DNA of 64,000 nucleotides from contig NZ_LMUP01000008.1 of the NCBI RefSeq assembly GCF_009765875.1, positions 41,430-105,429 on the forward strand. Direction: 5' to 3'. This DNA is from Pedobacter sp. L105. GTDB lineage: Bacteria; Bacteroidota; Bacteroidia; Sphingobacteriales; Sphingobacteriaceae. Position numbers and translations under genes: made by a program. The notes beneath the pieces are model-generated. The model made no database searches and had not been told where the DNA came from. It worked only from the letters and a program-made list of their open reading frames with translations. Below, piece after piece: positions 36,047 through 44,967 of this stretch. Position 1 is the stretch's first letter. Each line of letters begins with the position of its first letter.

Positions 36047-38036
36047 TTGTATTTAGTTCAATATTAATGGTTGTCCCTTCCCTCAGGGTTGATTGTATTT
36101 CAAATTTTCCTTTTAAAAATGCGATCCTGTTTTTAAGATTATCAAGCCCCATACCTTTTTTATTGCCTGAAACGGAGACATCAAATCCTACGCCATCGTC
36201 TTCAAGGGTAATAAAAAAGATATGCCCATTTTGGCTGCATTGCAACATAATATAAGTTGCATTGGCGTGTTTGATAGTATTTGAAAGAAGCTCCTGCACA
36301 ATCCGGTAAATATGTAACTGCACAGCTAACGCAATATTTTTTTCAATATCAAAACTCTGAAACTCAATATGTAATCCCTCCCGCATATAAAATTCGGTAA
36401 GGTCCTTCAAGGCTACTTCAAGACCGAATTTCAATAAAGTTTCAGGAACCATATTACGGGCAATACGGCGCAATTCGCTAACAGAACTATCCAGCTGATG
36501 AATAATGCGGTGAAGCCCCTGATCGTTAGATACCTCTGCATTATTACTTGTCCAGCCTGATAAGCCAATTTTCACTCCAGACAACATACCGCCTAAACCA
36601 TCATGCAGATCGCGGGCAATACGTTCTCGTTCATGCTCTTCACCATCCAATATTGCCTTGGCAACTTTTAGCTGCTGCTTTTGTTCCAGCTCTTTTAGCT
36701 GCTGCTGATAGTTGATTTCTTTTTGAAGACTAAACTTATGTTTGATCTTCGTATTGATGATTACAAAAACAAGAATTACTAATAGAAAGAGGCATCCTAA
36801 ACCAAACATCCAGTTGTACCAGCGCTCATATTTCTCCTTTAAAGAAGCCTGTTTATTTTGCGCTTGCAAAGCATTTATTTTCTCCTGGTTTTTCAAGCCT
36901 CTATACTTGGTTTCCAATTCGTTTATCTTAACCTTGGTTTGGCTATTGTTGATACTATCAGTTACCTGGCGCTGTTTGGTTAACCAACCGAAGGCCTCTT
37001 TATACTTTTGCAGGTGCTCGGTTGTTTTGGCTAATTCTGCATATAACTCCGCCCGATCGTTAACATTTGCAGTAAGTGTGCCTTCGGCGATGATATCAAG
37101 CAAAGTCTGTCTTGCTTTTGCGTAAGCTTTCTGCTGACTAAAAATTTCATATTTCCTGAAAAAGAACTGTGCATATAACTGCTGCTGATGATATTTTTTT
37201 GCCAACACCAGCCCTTCACCTGCACTCTTTAAAGCGTTATCTAGTTGCTTAACCGTAGTATAATATAATGACTCATTATAATAATATAAGGGATAATTTA
37301 CCGATTGGGGGAAAGGAGCCAGTAATATTGCGGCTTTTTTTAATAATGGGAGGGCTTTCTCCGGGTGATTATCATAGCAGTAAATACCCACACCGCTAAG
37401 GTACGCAAATACTAAAGTAGCCGATTTCGGACTTACTTTGTCGAGTAATATAATCGCTTTTTGATCATAAACCGCTGCTTTAGCAAATTGATAATTATTC
37501 ATGAAAATAGTAGAAAGCTGCGTGTAGTAATGGGCCAGCATCACCATATTCCCCGCTTTCTCGGCATTTGGAATGGCCTTATCAAGTGTAATTTTTGTGA
37601 TAAATTCATACCCCTTTTTATCCTTGATCATTAAAGCATAGTTAAACCAGGCCGCAGCACGGTTACCGTATGCTCTCTTAGTAGTAAAGGGCGCGAGTGC
37701 CTCTTCCGCTTTTTTAAATGCCAGCGATGCTTTATCAGGATTGATGTTGAAATAGTACTGGCCTTCGTAAAAGAATGATAAGGCTTTATAGTATGGATAA
37801 TGCTGAGCAAGTTTTTTCCCCCTTAACAGATAAGTCTTACTTTTTATAGTGTCTTTAAATTTCCAGTAATCAACCAAAAGGAAGTCGGCATTGGCTTTAG
37901 AACTATCAGCGATGTTTTTTCTGAGAATAGTCTCTAAACTATCTACGTATTTCCTCTCGTTAAGCGGAATCTGCTGTTGAGGGAAAGCCGTTATATGAAG
38001 TAGCAAAGAAAGTAGTAGCAGGTATATTATTTTCAT
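36033..38036 (-). CDS. TPR-containing sensor histidine kinase (HisKA_3/NarX-like)
   Basis: 667 residues. A signal peptide ends near A-F-P-Q, then tetratricopeptide-like helices (about 60-370) lie outside the membrane. A coiled coil leads to one membrane helix (~408-428). Behind it, the HisKA_3 box has His478 in A-R-D-L-H-D-G-L-G-G, followed by a HATPase_c domain (E-L-L-S-N-T-I-K-H-A, D-D-G-V-G-F). This plan is common in Bacteroidota. It drives the overlapping NarL-type regulator. The signal is unknown. Confidence 0.93.
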   Translation of the reverse strand: MKIIYLLLLSLLLHITAFPQQQIPLNERKYVDSLETILRKNIADSSKANADFLLVDYWKFKDTIKSKTYLLRGKKLAQHYPYYKALSFFYEGQYYFNINPDKASLAFKKAEEALAPFTTKRAYGNRAAAWFNYALMIKDKKGYEFITKITLDKAIPNAEKAGNMVMLAHYYTQLSTIFMNNYQFAKAAVYDQKAIILLDKVSPKSATLVFAYLSGVGIYCYDNHPEKALPLLKKAAILLAPFPQSVNYPLYYYNESLYYTTVKQLDNALKSAGEGLVLAKKYHQQQLYAQFFFRKYEIFSQQKAYAKARQTLLDIIAEGTLTANVNDRAELYAELAKTTEHLQKYKEAFGWLTKQRQVTDSINNSQTKVKINELETKYRGLKNQEKINALQAQNKQASLKEKYERWYNWMFGLGCLFLLVILVFVIINTKIKHKFSLQKEINYQQQLKELEQKQQLKVAKAILDGEEHERERIARDLHDGLGGMLSGVKIGLSGWTSNNAEVSNDQGLHRIIHQLDSSVSELRRIARNMVPETLLKFGLEVALKDLTEFYMREGLHIEFQSFDIEKNIALAVQLHIYRIVQELLSNTIKHANATYIMLQCSQNGHIFFITLEDDGVGFDVSVSGNKKGMGLDNLKNRIAFLKGKFEIQSTLREGTTINIELNTSADG

Positions 38037-38390
38037 CAGGTATCGGCATCTTAACCTATACAGGCATTTAAGCCATCTGCAGGTCTAATCAACTTTAAAT
38101 ATCTGCCTAAAAATCAAATAATGTATAATTTATTTTCTGTTAGTTATAAAAATACCTAAAAATCAGGAGAAAAAAACAATAAAATAAAGGTATTTCATTT
38201 CGTTTAGACAAGAAATAGCTTTGCCATCAGTAAACAGTTAGGATGGAAGCACTGCTTCTCAAAATTCCAGTTACACCAATCATCCTTCTATAAAAATTGA
38301 AATTGATCAGCTTAAAACCAATTAGTAAATCCAAAATAACATATCCATATATATTTATTTAATCTATAATTTCAATTCATTTAAAACACT
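38037..38390. other. Divergent intergenic region, no gene seen
   Basis: 354 AT-rich bases between the kinase gene and the lipoprotein gene. Long A/T runs but no coherent open frame or hairpin was found; it presumably holds both promoters. Confidence 0.55.
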
Positions 38391-38873
38391 ATGAAAACAT
38401 CTTTTTTTAAAAAAAAATCAGTCGCAATCATCTGTATCGCTCTTTTTACAATCTTATCATCATGCAGCAAAAAGAACGACGACGGAGGTACCCCACAGAC
38501 AACCAAGGGAAAAAATGCCAAATTTACTATAACTGTTACCGGAGCTTCTCAATCCTCCTATGTCTCTTTTGTGATGGCTGGCATAGGAACAGATATATCA
38601 AATTCTACGGTTTGGAAAATAAACAACCTTACCCAGAGTAATGAGCAGGCTGTTACCCTTGGACAGAACGATTTTAGTGGCAATACAAAAACATATGTTA
38701 TTGAATCGGTAATACCTTTACAAACCATTAGTGTAGGTGTACAATGCCTTAGCCCAGGTGATGCACCTTATACAATTAGCTATAAAGCAGAGATCAATGG
38801 TGAAGTGAAAAATAATATTGAGAACGTACAGGTTACCAAAACTAGCGACTTTACGCACGATTACACTTATTAA
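38391..38873 (+). CDS. Small outer-membrane lipoprotein of unknown function
   Basis: 160 residues. A lipoprotein signal ends at the lipobox L-S-S-C with Cys25. The next residues S-K-K-N-D-D-G-G are polar and acidic, resembling the Bacteroidota lipoprotein export signal to the outer surface. The remainder looks like a beta-rich domain (F-T-I-T-V-T-G-A, Y-T-I-S-Y-K-A-E-I). It lies divergent to the two-component genes, so it may be a target of that system. Confidence 0.75.
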   Translation: MKTSFFKKKSVAIICIALFTILSSCSKKNDDGGTPQTTKGKNAKFTITVTGASQSSYVSFVMAGIGTDISNSTVWKINNLTQSNEQAVTLGQNDFSGNTKTYVIESVIPLQTISVGVQCLSPGDAPYTISYKAEINGEVKNNIENVQVTKTSDFTHDYTY

Positions 38874-38994
38874 AAAGAATACCTCAAGTCGATCACTTGC
38901 TCATAACAAACTTTGCATTTTCTAATGTAAAACTTGTTAAAAAACGGTAATTGATATCTGTCCGATTTAGGAGAATTTCCTATTTTGAAAATTG

Positions 38995-39028
38995 AAAACC
39001 CCATTTCTATCGTTAGAAGTGGGGTTTT
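38995..39028. terminator. Strong bidirectional terminator next to the tRNA-Asn fragment
   Basis: A 15-bp stem with one G-T pair (AAAACCCC... with ...GGGGTTTT), loop TCGT, flanked by A and T runs. It lies just past the 3' end of the minus-strand tRNA fragment and looks like the original terminator of that tRNA gene. Confidence 0.85.
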
Positions 39029-39054
39029 TAAGTGACTTTCGGTCTTGAAAATCT

Positions 39055-39105
39055 TGGCTCCCTCTGCTGGGCTCGAACCAGCGACCCTCTGATTAACAGT
39101 CAGAT
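39055..39105 (-). tRNA. Truncated tRNA-Asn(GUU), 3' portion only (probable attachment site)
   Basis: Read on the minus strand, it contains an anticodon arm TCTGA-CTGTTAA-TCAGA (anticodon GTT), a variable loop, a T-arm with the GGTTCGAGCCC core, and an acceptor 3' half ending in CCA (39057-39055). The D-arm and the 5' acceptor half are absent: bases beyond 39107 do not pair with the acceptor. Such 3' fragments are left as att sites when an element integrates into a tRNA gene. It is not a working tRNA. Confidence 0.85.
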
Positions 39106-39583
39106 GATCAAGGCTATATTTTCATACATAATCGTCTAAATTACAGATGATTACAACTTCTTTAAAATCTCTCTGTGACGTATTTGTAACCAGTATGGTT
39201 TTCATCTAATCGCAGGTCAATACGTGTCAAACAACTTGTCGCAGCTAAAGTCTACGTTCTTGAACTTTGCTCCATTACAAGTTACACATTTAAGAATTTA
39301 AAAAAGTGCTTTTGATTCTAATTAGCAATGTATTCATCAAAATTAGATGGTTTCGACCTATTAAAAAAAGTTGATCATCACTACACATTGAAATTTTTCA
39401 CAATACACATTGATTTTATTCACAACAAACATCACATTGGATAAAAGTTGACTTATATCAATGATACAAACTGATTAACACAGCATGACATCATGAAGAA
39501 TAACCATAACATTCCTTTTGTTTGATAAACTACATAACTTAATAAACTATCCTTTTATTGTTTCTATTACGATAAAGTATCTC
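39106..39583. other. Gene-free stretch beyond the tRNA fragment
   Basis: 478 AT-rich bases with many stops on both strands. No integrase or direct repeat of the tRNA end was recognised. It is probably the decayed end of an integrated element. Confidence 0.5.
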
Positions 39584-40267
39584 TTAACTATGGCCTAGCA
39601 GTGCACCAAATTGAAATTGTGAGTTAGACACTCTCATTTCACGTACTTCTATATGCGAGTGGATAATTCCTTGACGGATTTGATCAAGGACTTGCTCATT
39701 TAAGTTACCATCTTTATAAGCGAGCAGAACAACATCAGGCCGGATCTCATTTCCTATCCATATTAACTGCTTGATCTGTTTGTTATCAAAATCCGATGCA
39801 CTCATCTTTGCTTCGCCAACGATCAATTTACCATCCTGAATTGCAATAATATCGAGATCAGTTTGACGGAAATTCCCCTGATCTAAATAAATGTCTAGGC
39901 TGGCACAGTAACCGAAGGCAGTAGGCATCTGGTCTAGATGCGGGTCACGCAGCTGGTCGAGCACTTTCAAAACTGCGTAATTTCCTCCATAAGCCTTTTT
40001 CCGCCTTATTGGATCACTCATCAAATTATTGAGTATAGTGTCGTTAACTTTATAATAGAATGGACTTTCTGCCTCCGGTGTGATTCCAAAAGAACATCCC
40101 CGGCAAGTCGTCTGGTGATTAAGTTCTTTCAGTGGATACCAAAGATTCGATCCGCAGTTTTTACATTTAACCTTCAGGCCGATGAAGATTGCTTCTGAAT
40201 TCACAAAGTTATCGATTGCTTCTAAAAGTGATTTGATATCATTCTGATAATTATCTCGGACATTCAT
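39584..40267 (-). CDS. Orphan zinc-ribbon plus PD-(D/E)XK nuclease-like protein
   Basis: 227 residues. Two CxxC pairs (Cys35/Cys38 and Cys55/Cys58) make a zinc ribbon. The second half carries a PD-(D/E)XK-like core: D-L-D-I-I-A-I-Q-D-G (Asp137/Asp139) and V-G-E-A-K (Glu152, Lys154), spaced as in restriction-endonuclease-like folds. No methylase, helicase or other defence gene lies beside it. It may be a small nuclease of a mobile element or the surviving part of a larger defence protein. It lies between the tRNA fragment and decayed genes. Confidence 0.6.
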   Translation of the reverse strand: MNVRDNYQNDIKSLLEAIDNFVNSEAIFIGLKVKCKNCGSNLWYPLKELNHQTTCRGCSFGITPEAESPFYYKVNDTILNNLMSDPIRRKKAYGGNYAVLKVLDQLRDPHLDQMPTAFGYCASLDIYLDQGNFRQTDLDIIAIQDGKLIVGEAKMSASDFDNKQIKQLIWIGNEIRPDVVLLAYKDGNLNEQVLDQIRQGIIHSHIEVREMRVSNSQFQFGALLGHS

Positions 40268-40617
40268 ACCGCTAATCGAAAGAAATTAAAAGTGAAAAAA
40301 AAGTGACAAGGGTTACACCAAAAAGTGCAATGATGAAAACAATTACAGTCTTGGAGCATTAAAAAAGAACTTTTCATATGACAATTTTAAAGAAAAATTA
40401 GGGCAACATTTTTGTTAGCACCCGAATTTTTAACCAGAGTAAAATCTATAACTGGAACTTCCATCAAGTTTAGATATTATACTTTTATTAGTATATTCAA
40501 TGAAATTTATGATTAAATCACCGTTTTTCGGTAATAAGCCATTGCTGGAATTGGTTGTAAAATGGATTTGTTGAAGAGAAAGCCTGAGCAAAAATTAGTT
40601 ATTATAGTCGTAAACTA
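40268..40617. other. Gene-free stretch
   Basis: 350 AT-rich bases with no recognisable coding or RNA signal; it separates the nuclease gene from the decayed kinase. Confidence 0.5.
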
Positions 40618-41036
40618 TTATGTCATAGAAAAAACAAATCCAATCTCACTATACAGCGATTTTTGATGCATTGATAGCTGTACCTTAATGACGGCAACTT
40701 CATTGGGGAATTTTAATGTAATAGTTAATCCATTATAATTTCGATAGAAAATGTACTTTTTAGCTGTGCTCTAAGTCCCTTTAAAAGTGTGATTCCTAAT
40801 TTAGGTGTACTTGCTAAACTGAGATTTGCGGGCAAACCTGCTCCATTATCGCTGACCTGCATCTATATAAAGTTTGCAATTCGTTTAACAAGTACGTGGA
40901 TTGTTCCAATTTCATTATTTGGAAACGCATATTTCAATGAATTTGTCACAATTTCATTCAAAATTATACCCACCGTTATAGCCTAGGCTACATCAATGGA
41001 ATAACATCAATGTCCCACTGTAACGCGAAATAAAAA
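40618..41036 (-). pseudogene. Decayed HisKA_2/HWE-type histidine kinase, C-terminal part
   Basis: Minus-strand translation gives a HATPase_c domain: I-I-L-N-E-I-V-T-N-S-L-K-Y-A-F (N-box), then V-S-D-N-G-A-G-L-P, then P-K-L-G-I-T-L-L-K-G-L. The reading is broken by TAG stops at 40985-40983 and 40865-40863. A frameshift near 40735 moves the end into N-Y-N-G-L-T-I-T-L-K-F-P-N-E. No intact sensor part precedes it. Clearly a dead remnant. Confidence 0.8.
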
Positions 41037-41052
41037 AACACTGCACAACAAG

Positions 41053-42130
41053 TTGACAAAGATTTCGCCAGGCCGGGCTGTGCTGTTTAAGGGGCACGGA
41101 AAGCCCTTTGAAATGATTAGCCGTGAGGTGCCATTACTCAGATCAGAGGAAGTACTGGTCAGAAATTGTTATACACACTCTGCGGCAGTGATATCCACAC
41201 CTATTGTGGTCATCGCACAGAGCCAGAACCTGTAGTGCTTGGCCACGAAATTGTTGGTGAAGTATTGTGGTTTGATCCTCAGCAACCCTTAAAGGATTTA
41301 AATGGGGAGACGGTACAAATTGGAGACACAATTGTATGGTTAATTTTTGCTGTGCCGACTGATGTGGCAGCACCGAGAGCAGATATGCCGCAAAAGAGCG
41401 GGCAGCTGTTTAAATACGGGCATGCGTTAGCTACTGAAAGTGATATTTTTAGCGGCGGTATGGCCGATTATTGTCTCTTGAAACCCAATATGGCTTTCCT
41501 TAAAATATCAAACGATATCTCTTTAAAAGTTGCAGCAACAATCAGTTGTGCACATTCAACCGTAATGGGCGCATTGAGGGTAGCTGGAAACATAAAAGGG
41601 AAAAAGTGCTGGTATTTGGCGCGGGATTATTGGGTATTTCCTATGTTGCCATGTGCAAAGAGGCCGGAGCAGAATGGATCGGATTAATTGACACAGAATC
41701 ATCGCGCTTGCATTGGGGGCCAACATTCGGAGCCAATGAAACTTACATTTTCCCCGAAGATACAAGTGGTGAATTACCCTGGCCCGAAGTAGATATGGTT
41801 TTTGATATGACGGGAAGTCCGCCGGCGATGAAAACCGGTATTGACTCACTCGCTCTAGGTGGCACTGCTATTTGGATAGGCGCTGTGTTCCCTGCAAGTT
41901 CAGTACCTGTAGATGCGCAAAAAATAGTGCGTAAGATTTTGGAAATAAAAGGGCTGCACAACTACAATTATGAGGACTTCATCAAGGCTACAGCCTTTAT
42001 TGAGAAAAACCATATGAAATATCCATTTGATCAACTGATTGAAAAAGAATATCAGCTTGCTGATGAGGAAGAGGCTTTCAGGTTTGCAAATGAAGAGAAA
42101 CCGGTTCGGGTAGGTATCCAAATCTGTTAA
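41053..42130 (+). pseudogene. Phosphonate-associated zinc alcohol dehydrogenase, two frameshifts
   Basis: Three overlapping frames together give one medium-chain dehydrogenase: start S-P-G-R-A-V-L-F-K-G, zinc region L-C-G-S-D-I-H-T and L-G-H-E-I-V-G-E-V, then V-L-V-F-G-A-G-L-L-G-I and a full C-terminus. The frame changes near 41175 (ACACAC run) and at the A run 41601-41605. The set resembles the dehydrogenase family found beside phosphonate genes, and a phosphonatase-like gene follows 30 bases later. It starts at a TTG. Decay or sequencing error are both possible. Confidence 0.78.
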
Positions 42131-42160
42131 AAAATTAATATATTAACTCAATCACATACA

Positions 42161-42850
42161 ATGGAGAAACAACTAAAAATGGTCGTATTTGATATGGCCG
42201 GAACTACTGTCAATGAAAATAATGTAGTCTATAAAACGCTCAGGAATGCAATAAATGAAGCCGGACATAATTTTAGTCTGGACGAAGTACTTGCAGAAGG
42301 TGCTGGTAAAGAGAAAAAACAAGCGATCCGTTCTGTTTTAAAAACCTATGGAAACATTGAGGATGAAGAATTGACGCAACAGATCTACGGTAATTTTATC
42401 ACTCAGCTTACAGCTGCTTACGCCATTGAAGATATTCTGCCACAGCCCAACGCAATTGAACTTTTTACAGCATTGAAAGAAAGAGAAATTTTAACAGTGT
42501 TGAATACAGGTTATGACAGGGCAACTGCACAATCTATTATTGACAAATTAGGATGGAAAGAAGGAGTTGATTTTGATGGTTTGGTAACAGCATCGGATGT
42601 ATCACTTAACCGCCCTGATCCAGCAATGATCCACTTTGCCATGAAACGTTTCAATATTACAGATAGCGCAGAAGTAGTGAAGGTTGGTGATTCAATTATT
42701 GATATTGAAGAGGGGCAGAATGCAGGATGTTCCCTGAGTATCGGTATAACTACAGGTGCACATACGGCAACTCAGCTGGAATCAGCTCATCCGGATATGA
42801 TTATAGGTAACCTGATTGATCTGCTTTTATTGATTAATCCTAAAAACTAG
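42161..42850 (+). CDS. Phosphonatase-like HAD hydrolase
   Basis: 229 residues. HAD motif I is V-F-D-M-A-G-T-T-V-N, matching the phosphonoacetaldehyde-hydrolase-like (PhnX-like) branch. Motif II lies in V-L-N-T-G-Y-D, and the acidic motif in V-K-V-G-D-S-I-I-D-I-E-E-G. The family commonly sits beside a zinc alcohol dehydrogenase, as here, and is thought to act in phosphonate breakdown. Unlike its broken neighbour it is intact. It is followed by a terminator. Confidence 0.88.
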   Translation: MEKQLKMVVFDMAGTTVNENNVVYKTLRNAINEAGHNFSLDEVLAEGAGKEKKQAIRSVLKTYGNIEDEELTQQIYGNFITQLTAAYAIEDILPQPNAIELFTALKEREILTVLNTGYDRATAQSIIDKLGWKEGVDFDGLVTASDVSLNRPDPAMIHFAMKRFNITDSAEVVKVGDSIIDIEEGQNAGCSLSIGITTGAHTATQLESAHPDMIIGNLIDLLLLINPKN

Positions 42851-42869
42851 TGAGTAAATTTAAAAGAAG

Positions 42870-42908
42870 AAAACTAAGGGCAAGCACAATTGGCAGCCCT
42901 TAGTTTTT
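42870..42908. terminator. Terminator between the phosphonatase-like and OmpA genes
   Basis: Stem 42870-42881 with 42896-42907 (12 pairs), loop 14 bases, T run at 42904-42908. It ends the plus-strand gene and can also serve the convergent OmpA operon. Confidence 0.85.
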
Positions 42909-42953
42909 AAAGTGGAGTCTTATTTTTGCTACCTATTTCTATTGTTAATTAAC

Positions 42954-44894
42954 TTATTTTTTGGTGATTTTAAACTCTGTTCTTCTATTCATTTGATGTT
43001 GTGATTCTGTACAATTCACCCCATCGGAACATTTGTTCAATAATTGTGACTCTCCATAACCTTTAGCTATGATTCTGTTTTTGCTGATTCCTCTTTGAAT
43101 GATGTAATCAACAGCAGATTGCGCTCTTTTCTGAGATAACCATTGGTTATACACCACTTTACCACGACTATCGGTATGGGAGCCCAATTCGATCCAGATA
43201 CCCGGATTTTCCTTCATAACCGTAACCAGTTTATCCAGTTCTACCGCAGCGTCCGGACGAATATTCCATTTATCAAAATTATAATAAATATTCTCCAGGC
43301 GGATCGCTTTGTCGATTTCTATAAGGTCAATAAACAAATCTCTTTTAAGCGTAGCGGAATCTCGTAAGCTTTTAGTACTAACCGTGGCCGTATAAGATCT
43401 ATAATTTGTTTTTTCACCAGTCAGCCCGTAATCCATTTCTTGTTCCAGGTCAAAACTATAACGTCCTGAGGCATCCGTCTCTATCCTTTTTGCAGTACCA
43501 TCCAATTTTTGAAGCGTCACCATTGCATTGCCCACAGGCTTATCGGTCTTGCTGTTAAAGACTGTTCCAACCAGTTTAAAGGCAAAAACCCTTTGTTCGT
43601 TCATCGCATAAATATCATCGCTTCCCAATCCACCATATCTATTAGAAGAAAGATAAGCCAGACCCTTTGTTCCGACCACATTGAAGGCAAAATCATCCTG
43701 TGGAGAATTGATAGGATAACCCATATTCTGAATAGGGTTTACCGAATTTGCTGTGTACTGATAAATATCCAGTCCACCCATCCCCACTCGTCCATCGGAA
43801 GCAAAATAAAAGTGGTTCTTCTGCCCAGGATAAGGACTTCTTTCATTGCCTGCGGAGTTTACCTCTTTTAGGTTAGCGGCCATACCCCATACCCCCTGTT
43901 CGTCCTTTTGTATAGTATAAATATCTATTCCGCCCATTCCGCCTGGCATATCTGATACAAAATATAATTTCTTTCCATCAGGGGAAATATAAGGATCACC
44001 CACAGAATAAACACCTGGTTTATTATAAGCGAATGCGACTGGTTTTGTCCAATTCCCTGTAGAATCTTTTGTACTGCTGTAAATTTCCAGATAAATAGTC
44101 GTTAACTTCCCTTTAAGCCGTTCTGGAATTTTAGTCAGAGTGTAGTATATTGTTTTCCCATCAGCGGTAAAGCTGGCAGGACCAATATGATAGCCTGTTT
44201 TCACTGGTAAAGGAAACAGTTTAACACTATCCACTCCTATTTTCATATAAAGCTTCAGGTAGCTGTTCCCTGTCCATCCATATATTTTTTTACTGGGCAA
44301 CCGGGCACCATCAAATTTTAAAAACGGTCTTATGGTATGGGTTTTACTAACTCTTGTTGCCCTGTCTGATGTAAAAACAATTCCATTTTGATAAGGGAAA
44401 CTCCCCCAATCCGACTGCGCACTGTTTATCCTATTCAGATTATTCAGCTGAAACGGTTTTGGATGTTTCATCCAGGAAAGCGCAGAATCGCAGGAAGCGA
44501 TCATCCTGGATCTCAACTCCTGTGGAGCATCTTTTTTCTGATCAAAATAGCTCAGGTACTGAACTTTTGCCTCACTATATTTTGAGTTCTGCTGCAATGT
44601 TTTGCCATAACTTAAGATGTTCTCCAACTTGCTGCCCGGCAGGGTCACAACAAGTGCATACCAGCTTTCTGCCTGAATATAATCTTCTGTCAATTGATTT
44701 GCTTCTGCTAAGCGCTCTGCCGTCCGCAGGGTAGGTTTTTTCCTATAGGCCTGCTCATAAAGATCTATGGCCTTGCTGTAATTAAACAATTCATATTGCT
44801 GATCAGCTGCTTTTAAAATGTACTGTGCTTTTGCACTGTGATGAAACAGTATAAGCAGAGAGAATAGGATGAGGCATAGTAAACTTTTCTTCAT
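42954..44894 (-). CDS. OmpA-family protein with TPR, PD40 propeller and carboxypeptidase-like domain
   Basis: 646 residues with a signal peptide ending in A-K-A-Q. A TPR-like region (25-130) is followed by PD40/WD40-like propeller repeats (S-P-D-G-K-K-L-Y-F-V-S-D, Y-F-A-S-D-G-R). Next come a regulatory-like beta domain (~430-510) and a C-terminal OmpA domain that grips peptidoglycan (E-L-G-S-H-T-D-S-R-G, S-Q-K-R-A-Q-S-A-V). This matches PorE-like proteins of type IX secretion. It is the third gene after the adhesin and PorP/SprF. Confidence 0.9.
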   Translation of the reverse strand: MKKSLLCLILFSLLILFHHSAKAQYILKAADQQYELFNYSKAIDLYEQAYRKKPTLRTAERLAEANQLTEDYIQAESWYALVVTLPGSKLENILSYGKTLQQNSKYSEAKVQYLSYFDQKKDAPQELRSRMIASCDSALSWMKHPKPFQLNNLNRINSAQSDWGSFPYQNGIVFTSDRATRVSKTHTIRPFLKFDGARLPSKKIYGWTGNSYLKLYMKIGVDSVKLFPLPVKTGYHIGPASFTADGKTIYYTLTKIPERLKGKLTTIYLEIYSSTKDSTGNWTKPVAFAYNKPGVYSVGDPYISPDGKKLYFVSDMPGGMGGIDIYTIQKDEQGVWGMAANLKEVNSAGNERSPYPGQKNHFYFASDGRVGMGGLDIYQYTANSVNPIQNMGYPINSPQDDFAFNVVGTKGLAYLSSNRYGGLGSDDIYAMNEQRVFAFKLVGTVFNSKTDKPVGNAMVTLQKLDGTAKRIETDASGRYSFDLEQEMDYGLTGEKTNYRSYTATVSTKSLRDSATLKRDLFIDLIEIDKAIRLENIYYNFDKWNIRPDAAVELDKLVTVMKENPGIWIELGSHTDSRGKVVYNQWLSQKRAQSAVDYIIQRGISKNRIIAKGYGESQLLNKCSDGVNCTESQHQMNRRTEFKITKK

Positions 44895-44967
44895 GACTGA
44901 ATGATTAAGCTTGTGATATATTTTTTTGTTAATTGATAGATAAAAGTCTTATTATAAGGGGCAAAGG

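Noticed and set aside
40938..41036. A possible small CDS on the plus strand at 40789-40986
   Set aside because: The opposite strand clearly reads as a decayed HATPase domain, so the plus frame is a shadow of that pseudogene.
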